Positions 35,261 through 47,340 of a stretch of 64,000 bases of DNA are shown here, piece after piece (the first letter of the stretch is position 1; each line of letters begins with the position of its first letter). This DNA is from Amphibalanus amphitrite (taxonomy: Eukaryota; Arthropoda; Thecostraca; Balanomorpha; Balanidae): assembly GCF_019059575.1 (NCBI RefSeq), contig NW_024883000.1:62001-126000 (forward strand), in the 5' to 3' direction. Both the position numbers and the translations under genes were made by a program. Under the pieces are notes generated by a model that saw only the letters and a list, made by a program, of their open reading frames with translations, had not been told where the DNA came from and did not search any database.

Positions 35261-37134
35261 CCCTCACCACACATATAAGTAGAGGTAAGTAGACCGTGCC
35301 CCCTGTTTTTCACCAAAAAATCGCGGCAAAGCGAAGGATTGCGACGATTCTTTGGTGCCCTGGAGTTAATCAATTTTACAACTTCCCGGAAAATTAAATA
35401 GCCCTTATAATTTTTGCATCTTGTCTGAGAATTTTAAATCCCTGAACCAAATTACCTTTAACCTGTGATTATTTTTCTCAAGATCATGTCAGGCCAGAAT
35501 AGCAATTGAAAGTCAGCGCACATCTGTGTGTTTCCATAGTCGTTTCGTGATTAGCAACGTGACAACATGTGAAATATACTATCTAATGTTTGTCTCATTG
35601 ATTGTTGTGGGTGCCAAGGTCACGTGAAACTCAGGTTAAGGTCATTTACTTGAAATGATCTCGGTTAACTTCCTTAAATTTACAGTACACCTTTTTACTG
35701 TGGTTTTTAGGAAGTGTTGGTTTGAAATTTAGCACTCATTTTAGCATTTGAAAACTAGACATACTTAGGTATCAGTTATAGTGCCTATGCAATATGTTGC
35801 AAGGCTGTAAGTGCTGGTTAACCCTCGCCCGTATTGGTGTTTTTTTCCAGCCGCGAACGTATAGGGGGGGGGGTCCGTTGGACCCCCCCCCCCCCTTTGC
35901 CGTTTCGCCCCTGATCGAGCTAGAGCTTCGCGGAAAAAACGAGCGTGTTGCCCATGACGAGAGGAAGCCGATGATGCCCAATTTTAAGGTCCTAGGTCAT
36001 TGGTTGACCTTGCAGGTCAGGTCAATGACCCCAAAGGCGGGAAAATCGGGACCTGTTAGAACATCGTAAAGTGTGGCTGCTATGGGGTTTTTCGGGGTGC
36101 TGATCACAAATACTATGTTAGTTTTGATCACAGATGATGTCTTCATGTATTTAGGCCAGGTCGGGTCAGGTCAGGTCAGGTCAACCAGTAAGGGTATTCG
36201 TAGTAGGTGGCAACCGCCTCTGACAGCTTCGTAACATGTTACGAAGGCACCAAAACTACTTCGTAAATGTTCATATGGTTGCTAAATTCGAATTCAGCTC
36301 CAAAAACTGGCATAGAAACATGTAAAACTCGAAAAAGTGAACCGAGCTCATCAAAGGTCAATGACCTGACCTGACCTTCAGGTGACCTTGAAACCAACCC
36401 TAATGCATGGGGGCAACATCATATCACATGTTTGAACGCTTGAAACCACGAAAAGACTGCAAACGCGCGGCTAATGCGAGCCGACATACGCCGAATCGCG
36501 ATTCCAGCCAAACATGGTCTCGAAAAGTAGGTCACAGGTCAAAGGTAAATTGGGTCAGGGTCATGAAATTTTCAGGGTAGGTGTGAAATTGATGAACGCG
36601 AGGGTACTGAAAGTTTCGTTGCGATCGGCCGCTTTTTACGCGAGTTATTCGCGAAAACCCATGGGGGGTCCGTTCGACCCCCCCCCTATACGGGCGAGGG
36701 TTAACATTCTATGGATAGCCGGCAGAACGCCTAATGGGTGATCTGGCGTGACCCGTCCTACCCCAAATGCTTTGATACATCATCTTTGATCAAAGCAAGT
36801 GCAAATTCGGCGTCAGAAGCAAGCAAAGTCCCAGCAAACTTCACTTGTAGAAATTCTAGCAGGACCCAATTTTCCGTGCTTTTGGGTTATTAACCTGATC
36901 TGGAAGGTCAACCAGTGACCTAGGATCTCAGCATTGACCAGGACATAAATAAAAAAATGGCTTTCTCTCGTCAGCGATGACCAGGGCCCTCAAATCATCG
37001 TATTTCTCTCGCCACGAGTAGCTCGCTCTTTTTTATTTTTCAGCGAAGCTCTGGCTTTTCATGAATGGCTGAGGGTTTCTGCGCCCCTCCGCTACATATA
37101 AGACGCTGAAAAGAAATGCCTAAGTGGGTGAGGG
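35261..37134 (-). mobile_element. Old TTAA element (family C), split by a young copy
   Basis: CCCTCACCACACAT at the left and GTGGGTGAGGG at the right, with TTAG (35257-35260) and TTAA (37135-37138). Left and right parts align with the body of 18548-19427 in the same orientation, with many substitutions. At 35818 a younger relative has inserted. Confidence 0.75.
35822..36700 (+). mobile_element. TTAA-flanked MITE, family C, youngest copy
   Basis: CCCTCGCCCGTA and TACGGGCGAGGG termini, perfect TTAA at 35818-35821 and 36701-36704. The host sequence continues directly across the insertion, giving clean proof of the boundaries. Hairpins at 35864-35895 (G10-TCC / GGA-C13) and 36663-36686 (G6-TC / GA-C9). 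Confidence 0.93.
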
Positions 37135-37601
37135 TTAAATATCGATTGGTTTTTAAGTGCCGAAGCCCGAAACACTTTAATTTACTTCGATAGCAGTTTT
37201 TAAGACCAACGAGCTCGAATACTACTTCTTGAACAAAGTAAGCACCACATAAAATGAATCGTAAGAGAAGCGGCTCAAGATTAAGGAGCTATGAGACACT
37301 TAATAAAAACGGCATAGATTAGAAACTGCACCTAACTTGCACCGGTTTTTAAACCTTTTCGTTGCAGACTGGTAGATTAAATTTTAGGATTGATTTCAGC
37401 TGATGCTCAAATGGAGCTATTCATTCGTTCATTCATGCGACCATCCAATTCCATTCATAAAAGAAGCCAGTGACAAAATTGTTCATTTTAGATAAGTGTG
37501 AAATACAAACTCAATAAAAGTTTAATGATACGGTAAATTTGACAGCTTTTATAATGAACAGACAAACAACTTTAACAAATCAAAGTTGAGAGCCCCAAAT
37601 A

Positions 37602-38458
37602 GGGGGAGAATGAGGTAAGATGAGCCAAGGGCAAGTTTAGCCACCCCATGTTTCTCAGCTCCTATGGCGCTAATTGACTTGAGCTTCCATGTGCCGTTCG
37701 CTTACGATGCTGCAGTCTTTCACGTGAGACGGTAACGTTCTCACGCTCAGCACTCGGTAACATGTGGTATCGCCCCTGATAACTAAGACATGTTTTGCCT
37801 TTAAAATGAGATGGTTGTTATCTGCGGTGCATGGTTATTTTCCTTAGCGGGTGTCATTAATCGAAAATGGCCACGGGTGGGGCAAGATGAGCCATTTTCA
37901 CCTGGGGGAAGATGAGCCGGATAAGCCATTGTTGTCTCCGCTGTCGAAAACCAAACTGAGCTGCGCTTTTTCTGCTGAATAAAAATGGTAGCAAATTGTT
38001 TTTCTTTGTTGATTACACAAGTTGTAAGTGATTTGCAGATTATCTGAAGGATAAAATGATTTCTTCCGTGATAGAAAATTGACAAGCTATTGGAAGGCTT
38101 AAAACAGTCACTTTTTGATGGACGAAAAAACTTTGCCATAAGTATCTATGCCATGGAGTAAATAAAAGAGCCCACTCTTCGCCGCGCCCGGGAAAAGAAA
38201 AGGTTCGCTTTTTCTATCCATGCTCAACTTTCCCCACGACGTGTCTCAGCTTACCCCGCCCATGGGGTAAGATGAGCAACGTGATTTTTGACGTAGCCTT
38301 TTCAGTACAAAAGTAAGCGGTATGAAACATTTCTGGCCACCATTACATGCGCAAATCACCACTCTGTCCGTCCAACCCGTAAACGCAGAAAAATGATCAG
38401 TAAGTTAGCCTGTAGCTTACGAAAAACAAAAAGCGGCTCAACTTACCTCATTCCCCCC
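37602..38458. mobile_element. TA-flanked element with GGGTAAGATGAGCC-type repeats
   Basis: Left GGGGGAGAATGAGGTAAGAT; right complement GGGGGGAATGAGGTAAGTTG, TA outside (37600-37601, 38459-38460). Internal repeats include GGGGCAAGATGAGCC near 37879 and GGGGTAAGATGAGC near 38264. A minus-strand frame of 112 codons (37801-38139) has no family I recognise and is probably chance. Confidence 0.75.
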
Positions 38459-40079
38459 TACGTAACACAATTGAGGGCATTTTTTAGGCCATCACAGTAT
38501 TTGTCAACAATTGTTGTTTGTGGGACTGGGGAGGGTGGTTACTGGCTCATAATCTGTCCCCCCCCCCAAAAAAAAAGAAAGAAAACGAAACCGATCATCT
38601 GCGAAAAGAACTATTGAGCTCATTGAGCTCGAACCAAGATGACGAATCGATTTATAGGTATGCAGGATGACTAACGATGCCACTTTTTGACTTCTTGTGT
38701 TAAATAAATTCCATCATCTGGATAGCACGTCAACATTCTATTTGACATTTTGCAACAAACGTATGTTCTGAAATGTTCTTGAAATGTTCTGAAATGTTCT
38801 GAAACTAAAACCGTTTCTTCGCAATTAACTTGAACCACGTCATCCCAGCTTATGCACGACAAAAATAAAATAATGCTTCAGGATCAGTGGCCTGAATTCC
38901 AATGCTTAAAGTTTACTCAAAACCGGTGTGGCTGAGGCACTCTTCGCTACATCTCGTGACGGCCACCATTGTGTTGCATTTTTCGGTAAGCTATAAGTTA
39001 ATAAGGAAAGGATTGGTGAGTGGGTTGAAAACAGCCCTCACCCTCCACCCCCCCCCCCCCCCCTTCTTCTGGAAACATAAGTAACCGAAAGATCTGGGCG
39101 ATGGTTTATCCGCCTCCTCTGCCGCCGCGCTGCGAGGCCTCGATTCGTTCGGTATGTGGCTTCCTGAGCGGTCATCCCCGGAGGCAAGGTGAAAGGTCAT
39201 GGCCTGTATCAGAAATTTATACGTTGCTGAATATGTTTTATAGTTCTTCCAAGGCCTTGGACACCGTTTTATTATATCGGATAAGCATTGCAATTTCTTG
39301 TCAATCAATACATCTAAAGAAAACTTAATCAAAATCTTATATCTGCGGCAATTGTAGTTCTGCTTACGGTCGCCTCTTTATGATACGGGCCACCACCACC
39401 TCCACTGCGCTGGAGCTCTGGCGTTCTACCCCTCCCCGCTACAGACCGGCCCTCGGGCTAGGTGTGTTAGTACTGAGCGCAAACCTGTAGTAGTCACGTG
39501 ACTTTCATTCACGTAGCGGGAACGGAAGCTATAGGCGATACCAAGGACGGGCTCTGGGGAGGCAGCCGGCGCGGAAAAATAGCACGATTGTAGTTTTGGA
39601 AGAATATCTGTTGCGGTAAGAGGAATTATACAAAACATACGTCTTCGGAGCAAACATGTGTTATTCCTACATACTTTGCACTACATTTCCTTTCTCCAAT
39701 GGCCAGCACTTAGCAAATAATAGCGCAATTCTAAATTGGTAATATATGTGTACAGTAGCAACTGCGGGTCCCTGTACTTCAAACTTTCTAGCAGTGATTC
39801 AGATAACTTATGCTTCAGCGAACAGCCACCAGACGGCAGGGCACGCAGGCTGGTTGAGACAGGAACTTGGCTGCATGCCAAAATATACACAAGACACACA
39901 GCCAAATTTACTCAGTGACACTGCCATCTGCCCCCCCCCCCCCACCAATATTTAAATGTTCTTAGATAATTGTTCCAAAGAAGTAGATTCTTCAGTGGTG
40001 GGAAGGCCTCTGAAAGTTTGGTTAATCTCGGATGGTGGAAGCAGGTACCTGGCAAGTTTTGTGGAATTTGTAGAATCAT

Positions 40080-40205
40080 ACCTAACCTTACCTACCAACC
40101 TAACTTTCAACCTACCATCCTTCAAACACACCTACATGCCTACAACCTATCATGCCAAACTACTTCCTACCAATCTACAAGGTCAACCAACCTACCAAAC
40201 CACAT
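40080..40205. repeat. Degenerate (CCTACCAA)-like low-complexity tract
   Basis: Irregular repetition of CCTACC, CCTAAC and CCAAACTAC words. No coding significance. Confidence 0.7.
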
Positions 40206-41484
40206 AGGTACCACTCGGACTTCATCTTCACATCTTACCTGGTGTGATTGAGAGTGGATTATTCTATGATGCATTTTGAAAATTGCACTGATAGTGTCTC
40301 AAAGTTTGGTGGTGAGTAGATGTAACTTCTGATATGAATAAAACACATGGAACTGATGGATCCTGTGTTGCACTCGACAGTCAAGCAATGCAATGCACAG
40401 CACAGGTCACATCTACTACACAATTCACCTAGTACTGATCTGACCCCTGTCTTTGAAGAACTGAGCAGCTAAAAGCAAAAAATGAAAATAAAATGCTGGA
40501 ATATTCAAGTGCTTCAAATGTGCTAACCAAAATGTATGCACAATCCCGCACCACCCACTTTCATACCAATGTTTTCTGAAGTGTGGCACCATCCTGCACA
40601 TCCTTTCATGCATTTTCATTTTGTCAACTTACTGGAGGTCAATCATGATGAGCTATGACTATTATGAGCTGTCTTAGCCTTTTTCTGAAACCAAAAAGAC
40701 TTTCAATATAGATGTGCTCTTCAATGTTGTCCAAGACCTCAATTGTTTTCTTGCTTTCTGACAGTTAATCACGCTTCTTTTACAGCACACAAGTAAAATA
40801 ATGGCTTGTGCCATGATTATTTCTAATTCTACATACAAAACTTTAAAGAATCAAGTAAATTAAGCCTAAAACAAGCACAAATAATGCTTGATAGGAGCTG
40901 CGCCAGACATGTAAAAATGCGCAAAATATCCGTATTTTTCGGGCTGCCGGCGTAAAGGGAATTATCCGTTCCGGAACGGATTTTTCCGATAAGGCTCATG
41001 TAAACGGGGCCACCGAAACGCATTTTTCCGTTCCCTGGCTAATCGGATATTTCCGTTTAGGCTGAATGACTCATGTAAACGGGGTAATTAACTCCATACG
41101 GTCCAGGAAAGCTGGCACACTACCTTTAACCAAATTTCTATAAACCCAGCGCGTTGGATGCTGGACCAGTCAGCGATGACCGTACAGAGACCAGAGAGCG
41201 TGATTGGACGGAGGGGACCGCGTCCAGTCTATCGGGCACGTTTAAACTTTCAGATAAAACTTTGCCATAGCACTTGAATTGCACGATGGGGCAGTGGTGA
41301 CCCGGGAACGTTTGAAAAGTTGATGGGGTAGGTTGAAAGTTGAGGGGACAAAAATTGCAACTCAAAATTTTGAAATTATCTCGTCTTTTGTATTTTTTAC
41401 TTTAAGTCCATTGACGTCATTTAAGCGTTAATCACATGGTATTTTTTTATTTTGAGGTTTTGGCTTTTCACCAGGGCCTCCTCT

Positions 41485-41644
41485 CAGGGGCGACACTTTC
41501 CGAAAATTATTGGTAGGGCTCTAATGTAAATTTTTGCCAATTCAAAGCGATTCTTTCCACGCAACGCCATAGGCATAATATTAAATTTCCAAAATTATTG
41601 GTAGGGCTCGGGCCCTACCATGCCTATACAAAACGACACCCATG
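41485..41644. mobile_element. 160-bp hAT MITE related to 28722-32089
   Basis: Left CAGGGGCGACACTTTCCG and right complement CATGGGTGTCGTTTTGTATA, flanked by identical CCTCCTCT at 41477-41484 and 41645-41652. ATTATTGGTAGGGCTC occurs on both sides of the interior in the same direction. It appears to be a deletion derivative of the larger family. Confidence 0.9.
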
Positions 41645-41854
41645 CCTCCTCTAACATGTTAACTGCGGGAGCTGCAGCCCCCGCAGTCATCCTCCAAACT
41701 GGTCACTGAGGGGTACCTTAGTCATTTTTTAGTCTTAGACGTTTTTGGTAGGGGTTACCTTAGTCATTGCCCGTGATCGGGCCCCCCAGTCAAAACTGCT
41801 TAGAGGAGGCACTGCTTTTCACCCTCTCCCATGGGGGAGGGGCTGCCGCCGCCC

Positions 41855-42195
41855 GGTGCTCCGCGCACCACGGACGCCACGCGAGCGCTGCTGGCGCGGC
41901 GGCGCGCATTGCTCGGCCCGCGCGCCGAGTATACGGTGGTGAACCGGCAGTGTCGAGCGGCCATCAGACGTGACCACGCGGCATACTATGCTGACCAGCT
42001 GCGTGAGGCAGGACCGGCGAGGATGTGGACAGTGCTGCGGCCGGTGATCGGGGCGGGGAAGAGTGCCACTGCTGCTGCGCCAGCGTGCACGCCGGAAGCG
42101 CTCAACGCGTATTATGTGAGCGTGGGCCCCACCACCGCAGCCAGCGTCCCTGCCCCGCTGCTGCGGACCCCGGTACCTGTCAGAATCTCTCGCGT
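41855..42195 (+). pseudogene. LINE fragment, linker before reverse transcriptase
   Basis: In one open frame the segment encodes ALLARRRALLG, CRAAIRRDHAAYYADQLREA, MWTVLRPVIGAGK and LNAYYVSVGP. The same order of motifs lies at residues 242-325 of the LINE ORF at 15656-18277, where it joins endonuclease to reverse transcriptase. Amino-acid differences are many, so this is a different CR1/Jockey subfamily. It stops before the reverse transcriptase motifs and is only about 115 codons long. Confidence 0.8.
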
Positions 42196-42285
42196 ACTCA
42201 CATGTTCCTTACAACTTCAGTGGGTAGGGTACGTTGCGCTGTATAATATTTTTCAAAAGATGAAAAGATCGATGCTTCGACTTTT

Positions 42286-42775
42286 ATCCTTTTGACTTTT
42301 TATTTCAGACTTTGACTTCGACTTTTCTATTTTATACTTTTTTTCATTTTTTGACTTTTTGTCTTTTGACTTTTACCCGTTTTGACTTTTTGCTTTTGAC
42401 TTTTTGTCTTTTGACTTTATTCCGTTTTGACTTTTTTGTCTTTTGACTTTTACTCGTTTTGACTTTTTGTCTTTTGACTTCTACACGTTTTGACTTTTTG
42501 CTTTTGACTTTTTGTCTTGACTTTTTTCCGTTTTGACTTTTATCCTTTTGACTTTTTCATTTTTGACTTTTTGCATTTTTGACTTTTTGTCATTTGACTT
42601 TTTGCGTTTTTGACTTTTGCACATTTTGACTTTTTGCTTTTGACTTTTTGTCTTTTGACTTTTATCCGTTTTGACTTTTATCTTTTTGACTTTTATCCCG
42701 TTTGACTTTTTGCATTTGACTTTTTGTCTTTTGACTATTTGTCTTTTGACTTTATTCCTTTTGACTTTTTGTCCG
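42286..42775. repeat. AAAAGTC minisatellite array, right arm (inverted)
   Basis: About 490 bp of GACTTTTTG, GACTTTTATCC and GTCTTTTGACTTT units, the reverse complement of the array at 27669-28270. Both arrays start at their outer edge with GGACAAAAAGTCAAAAG (right one complemented). Confidence 0.95.
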
Positions 42776-43837
42776 GTTACCGTAATGAGATGGGAGGGCC
42801 GGAGACCTGCCGGCAGGGAACGGCACTGAATGCTAATAAAGCTGTGCCAGTTTTCCTTCTGCTGGTATCTCATTCAGCTGCAGTACGGCCGGTACCGAGG
42901 GATGCAGCGGCGGACCTCGCTCAACACGACAACAGGCTCCACGTGTTCCCTGTCAGGGACAGGGGCCAGGGTATCGAGTTTGCTCACGGACCAGACCACA
43001 GTGGAAGAAAGGAAGACTCCGTGGGAATTGGGATAGATGGGAGAGACGGAGAGACAGAGGGGAGGGACGGACGACCCATAGGAGTTGCATTGGTTCAGTG
43101 AACCCCATCGAGCGATCAGATAACCGTCACTCGTCCTGCCCGGGAATGGAGCACAGATGGCTGATTACTACGAAGAAGGCAGCGCAGTTACCTCTGTTCC
43201 CCAGTCTACTGATATCGTATGCACACAGCGCTAACCTTCTCGTCAGACTGAAAGAGCCTAACCCTACAAAACGAACAAACAATACCGAGCCTCCCACCTT
43301 TCCGAATCACCGAGTGTGCGCACGGTGCCAGCGGTCTGCTGGGCTCGCCGGCCGGGCCAAACGGTGTCACGCGCCGGCCCCGTTTCCCGGCCGTGCAGCG
43401 TCACAGCGCCGCCACCCGAGCCGTCACGCACGGTCGAGCGCAGCGTCACGGATGCGGCACGCTCACGTAACGGCGGCTCTGCAGCACGGCGTCACGCAGT
43501 CACGCAGCCATGGTTTTAGTGATGAGTGGCGTCACTCGTGGTATACGCTACCGTTCTGCAACGGAAATGCATCATGGGATGCAAACTGCAGAGTGGTAGT
43601 TGGTATGAGCTAAAACAGAGCGATTTGCATTTTTTAAGGAAAAATTCCGAGGGCATCGAATGGACCAGTAACCAGCACGGTAGACGTAAGGGGCTTATAA
43701 CAGTATTCCCTCGCGGTACATACTTCTATGACAAAATCTCAGAACGGCGGCCCAAGCGAAGAGAGACTCCAATTTTAAAAGCCTTATCACATGCATCGTA
43801 TCGATATCGCACATAGCCCTATTGGGTAAATCAACTG

Positions 43838-44146
43838 ATGAGGTGTCCCATCGTTAAGTGTCCTCACCATAAAAAATACCCTGCATAGATTCACCTATAG
43901 GGCGGCGAGGGCGACTATTTCATTGAAACTTTCAGCAAATGGTGCAAGGGCGACCGGATGCCTGAAATTCATATCTCGGATTTCCTATATCGGTGACCAG
44001 GGGAAAGCATAATTTTGCGAACTCATCATTAAATATAGCCGTTACTGGATGTAACGCTTCTTTCGTGCGATTGTCAAGTAAAAACTCTATGCATCGTACC
44101 TAATTGCTAAAGTAAATGAAGTGTCCATTGGATTGGACACCTCATT
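43838..44146. repeat. Possible short MITE with ATGAGGTGTCC ends
   Basis: ATGAGGTGTCC near the left and GGACACCTCAT near the right, 310 bp apart, with related GTGTCC words inside. No clear flanking duplication. Confidence 0.5.
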
Positions 44147-46154
44147 AAAACTATAGTATAAAAACTCCACCTACGCCTGAAACCACTAGGTTATACCTTC
44201 GTTCTTTTGTCTTCTTTTTAGTATCTACAGTGTTTAGTATCTATTCTAGTTACTATGTAAAAATAATCTGACACCGAATAATGAACTCTAGCGAGCCGAA
44301 GCATCCCTCTACATTTCACTGTCGGCAACTTCCGTTGCGATGAGGCAATGGAGACTGCACCATCGTCCCGGAACACAGAGAAGCTCAAATCACCCCGGTC
44401 AGCCCTCTCTCGCCCGTGACTCAGGCGCCCACTGCCGTATCGTCCCAATTGGGCAACATCCGCAGCAGCCTGTGGGTCGGCAAAATCGCCCCAGGACCCG
44501 GACACAAAGACGCAACACCCGGACACAAAGACCCTCCAAGAGGGGAGACTCGGTTGCGGTATTGCTCCGAGGGCTTGGACGCACAGACGCACAAAGAGGG
44601 GAGTCTGGTCTGCGGCATTCGCCCGAAGGACAAGCACATTGCACCAAAGATGATCCACTATGGGAGAGTGTTCCTCGTAGCATCCTAAAAAGACAGAGAC
44701 AGACACAAAGACGAACCCAAATGGAGACTGATTCTCAATTATTACTGTGGGTCGGCATACGCAATTATCATTCGCATGCATCATCCAAAAGTTGCACGCG
44801 AAGACGCATCACGGCGGTAGGCTGGCCAGTGGCCTGCCCATAAGCATGAATGTGACTTACGTTGTCATACAGCACCAAAAGTCATCAAAAGTAGTTAGGA
44901 TAAAAGATTATATAATGAACCTCACCGAATTCCATAATTACCTGCAAAAGCCGCATCATCCGCAGACAATGCAATAAGCGCTCCGTCGAGTGAAAGTCTC
45001 TGGAAGCGTCGGTAGCTCACGGTTCGGTGAGTGGAACAGCTCTGTGGCCGGTCACGGGTCACAGGGGTCCATTCTGACCTTGTCAACCGTACCGGGCTAA
45101 CAGCGGGACCGTCGAGAGGTTACCTCACTCCACCCCATCCCCATCCCGACCCCTCCTGGGCTCCACCGGCCGCATTGACGGCGTAAGGCCGGTACGCTTC
45201 AGCAGAGTCGCCCACCCATCACGAGCTAACTGAATTACTCCGCCTACGCAGCCCGGAACAAAACAGCTATGAGCTACTGCCCTCCGCCTGGTCCTGTCAC
45301 AGCGACTCTTTGTGTTGATTTTTATTTTTTCAACATCTAGGTACATGTCACTTGACCAGCTCACTCGTCAGTTCCGGTCCGATTCACTTTTTGTCTGACT
45401 CAGTGATGAAGGCGTAAGAATGGTCTCACGCATCACTTATTGCAGCCGTAAGGAGTCTGAGGAACACAGACGTCTTCATATATGTTCAACGGAACAGATT
45501 ACAGATGTAACACTGAACACGGGATATGAGCGTCATGCTACAAGGATGAGGTCACTTGAGCAGTACCAACCACCGAAATGGCATTGCATCATTATGTTCG
45601 ATGCGGAGTGTACGAGGGACGTGAAAGGCACGATTTCGATTGTCACCACTAAGCTAAATAGTATGTTGCAATTGTGTTACGAGTAGGTATGCATCGCGAA
45701 CTTTTAGGTTATGACAGGCATCAAACGCACCTTCGATTTGCATGTTATCCAAAACGCTCATCGATTTTCTTCAGCTTTCACCCGTATGAACCACTGGTCG
45801 ATTTGCTTGTTTGTCGTCCAGTGTCAACATCAAAATACTCTCATCAGTCATTCAAACAATGTGAAAATACATCCAAAAGGAATATTCCACTCATATTGAA
45901 TGGCTGAAACGTTGACCAGTTATTTCAACATTCGATTTCTCTCACTGGATTTCAACCAGTAAGAGCGTGCATTTATGTAGTTTCAGAGGCGAATCATTAC
46001 CTACCGGGCTTCGATGATCCAATCTGCATGTCACTGTAACTGTGGAGAACAGCTCGATAAATTGTGCTTTCACGCAGCGCGCCGTGGCGATAGTCGGACA
46101 GTATGTTGGGCAAGTGTGCTGGTATTTTCTGCAAGTGAGTCACTGGATGAGTCA

Positions 46155-46215
46155 AGTAGGCAAGTAGGTACCTACCTACGAGGTAGGTACCTAGGTAGGT
46201 AGGTACGGTACCTCG
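46155..46215. repeat. (GGTA)n-rich palindromic tract
   Basis: Alternating GTAGGTACCTACC units around TAGGTACCTAGG. Similar short TACCTA tracts occur elsewhere in the window. Confidence 0.85.
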
Positions 46216-47340
46216 TATATATCCCCCACGATAAATATCAAGAGCAATGCAAAGGTATAGGTATTGAAGGTTATACCATGCTCTCCCTGGCCATTGGCCA
46301 ATGAATGAGCATTTTGGACAGATCAAACGCAGCGTCAGCGATTCATCGCCACATGCTGCGGGTGTCATGGCTACGGAGCTTGCGTGTGAGCCATGGCCAG
46401 ATAATCCTAATCCTGACTGGTGTAAGATGGAGTTGCTATCCCTGCTGATCAGCTAAAGCTCAGGTCAGCGTAAGTACTGTGGTCCGGTGCCGCCGAGCGG
46501 GACGGAAGAACTGGACCATCACAAACCGGTGGATCGGGTCACCGGTGTATCCCGCATGGCCCGCGCTGCCAGCCGCTCTCAATCCGAGCCGGAGAGGCCG
46601 GCTGGGTCACCGGCTTAGCGCCGCGCCAACTTCCGCCACTCACTGCGTGCCACTCACTGCACTAGCCGGCGGACATCGGAGTAGAGCCACTCACCATCAG
46701 CCATCACCGACCGACCATCACCGTCTGCGACAAACACCGCAATACAGCCCCGCTCACCGCTCGGTCCATTGAGGCAGCGAAATCGACACGACGTCACCGG
46801 CCTCCCGGACCCTCCCCTCTCCACGGAAGCTCACCTGAGGCATGGATTAGAGATTTCCTGGATCGGCAACTCTCCGTCGGCGCCTTTGATGTAAGCGACC
46901 ACGGCTGGCCACCTAGCGGCGGAGTGGTGAAGCTTGGTGAGATAGGACGGCGGAGGGTTGGGCGCTAATCCCTGTGGTAAACTGCGGGCCAAGATCAATC
47001 GAATTTAGGGATTGAACGGCTGGGTGCGGTGCGTTAAAACGAAGTTATGGTGTCGGGAACGTCCAGTAAGTCCATATGTGTCCTCAACGAAGTAATCGGA
47101 CCATTGGGGTAAGAATTTTGTCTCGGCAGAGGACGTGCATGCGCAGTCGCCAAGCTCTTATGCCGGCGTAAAATGCACGCATCACCATCTTTTGATAACA
47201 CACTGTTCCATCTTTTCCATCCTCAGGATAGTCAAATCCTTTTCCTCCACGCCTTAACCCCCTGATCCGGGCTGGACGGGCAACTTTATCCCATGCGGGC
47301 AGCTCCGCCAGAGCACACCCGTAACCGGGTGCAGAGAGTA

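Larger units (their letters stand above)
33737..39774. mobile_element. Possible TA element with CAGGGACCCGCAG ends
   Basis: CAGGGACCCGCAGTTGCTTC at 33737 and its near-complement ending at 39774 are each bordered by TA. The same termini delimit the 213-bp MITE at 63200. Sequence inside the two ends does not match that MITE, so these could be one disrupted element or two solo ends that happen to face each other. Confidence 0.5.
33140..41084. mobile_element. TIR element with CCCCGTTTACATGAGTCA ends
   Basis: CCCCGTTTACATGAGTCA at the left is matched by TGACTCATGTAAACGGGG at the right, with TTA and TAA outside. Inverted similarity continues for about 200 bp: both arms have a second CATGTAAAC-type word, GATATTTCCG motifs and a GCGCA...TGACATG block at similar distances. 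Long structured arms like these make the pairing credible. The interior is almost wholly later insertions. Confidence 0.75.
32134..41125. mobile_element. Outermost TTAA element of a five-level nest
   Basis: AGGTAGTGTGCCA at the left and TGGCACACTACCT at the right, flanked by TTAA at 32130-32133 and 41126-41129. The ends are only 13 bp without the TTAA, but the enclosed elements (33140-41084, 33737-39774, 35261-37134, 35822-36700) are all properly nested, which supports the pairing. The terminus resembles the AGGGACC element at 9752 more than families A-D. Confidence 0.65.
42776..46833. other. Mostly unassigned; GC-rich block at 42.9-43.5 kb
   Basis: A CpG-rich stretch with repeated GTCACG words lies at about 43300-43510 and may be promoter-like. 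An inverted repeat at 43838-44146 and a GGTA tract at 46155-46215 are listed separately. Around 44490-44600 GGACACAAAGAC is repeated. From 46480 to 46830 the sequence is again GC-rich. I found no exon with coding character. Confidence 0.4.

Noticed and set aside
34763..35270. Asp-Ser or Arg-Ser repeat protein
   Set aside because: Hexamer GACTCC repeats of a MITE dimer.
37801..38139. 112-codon minus-strand frame as a transposase remnant
   Set aside because: No catalytic motif or family pattern visible; lies within a TA-flanked element but could be chance.
44218..44843. Overlapping frames of up to 188 codons on both strands
   Set aside because: GC-balanced repeat-like sequence (GGACACAAAGAC); no domain and both strands open.
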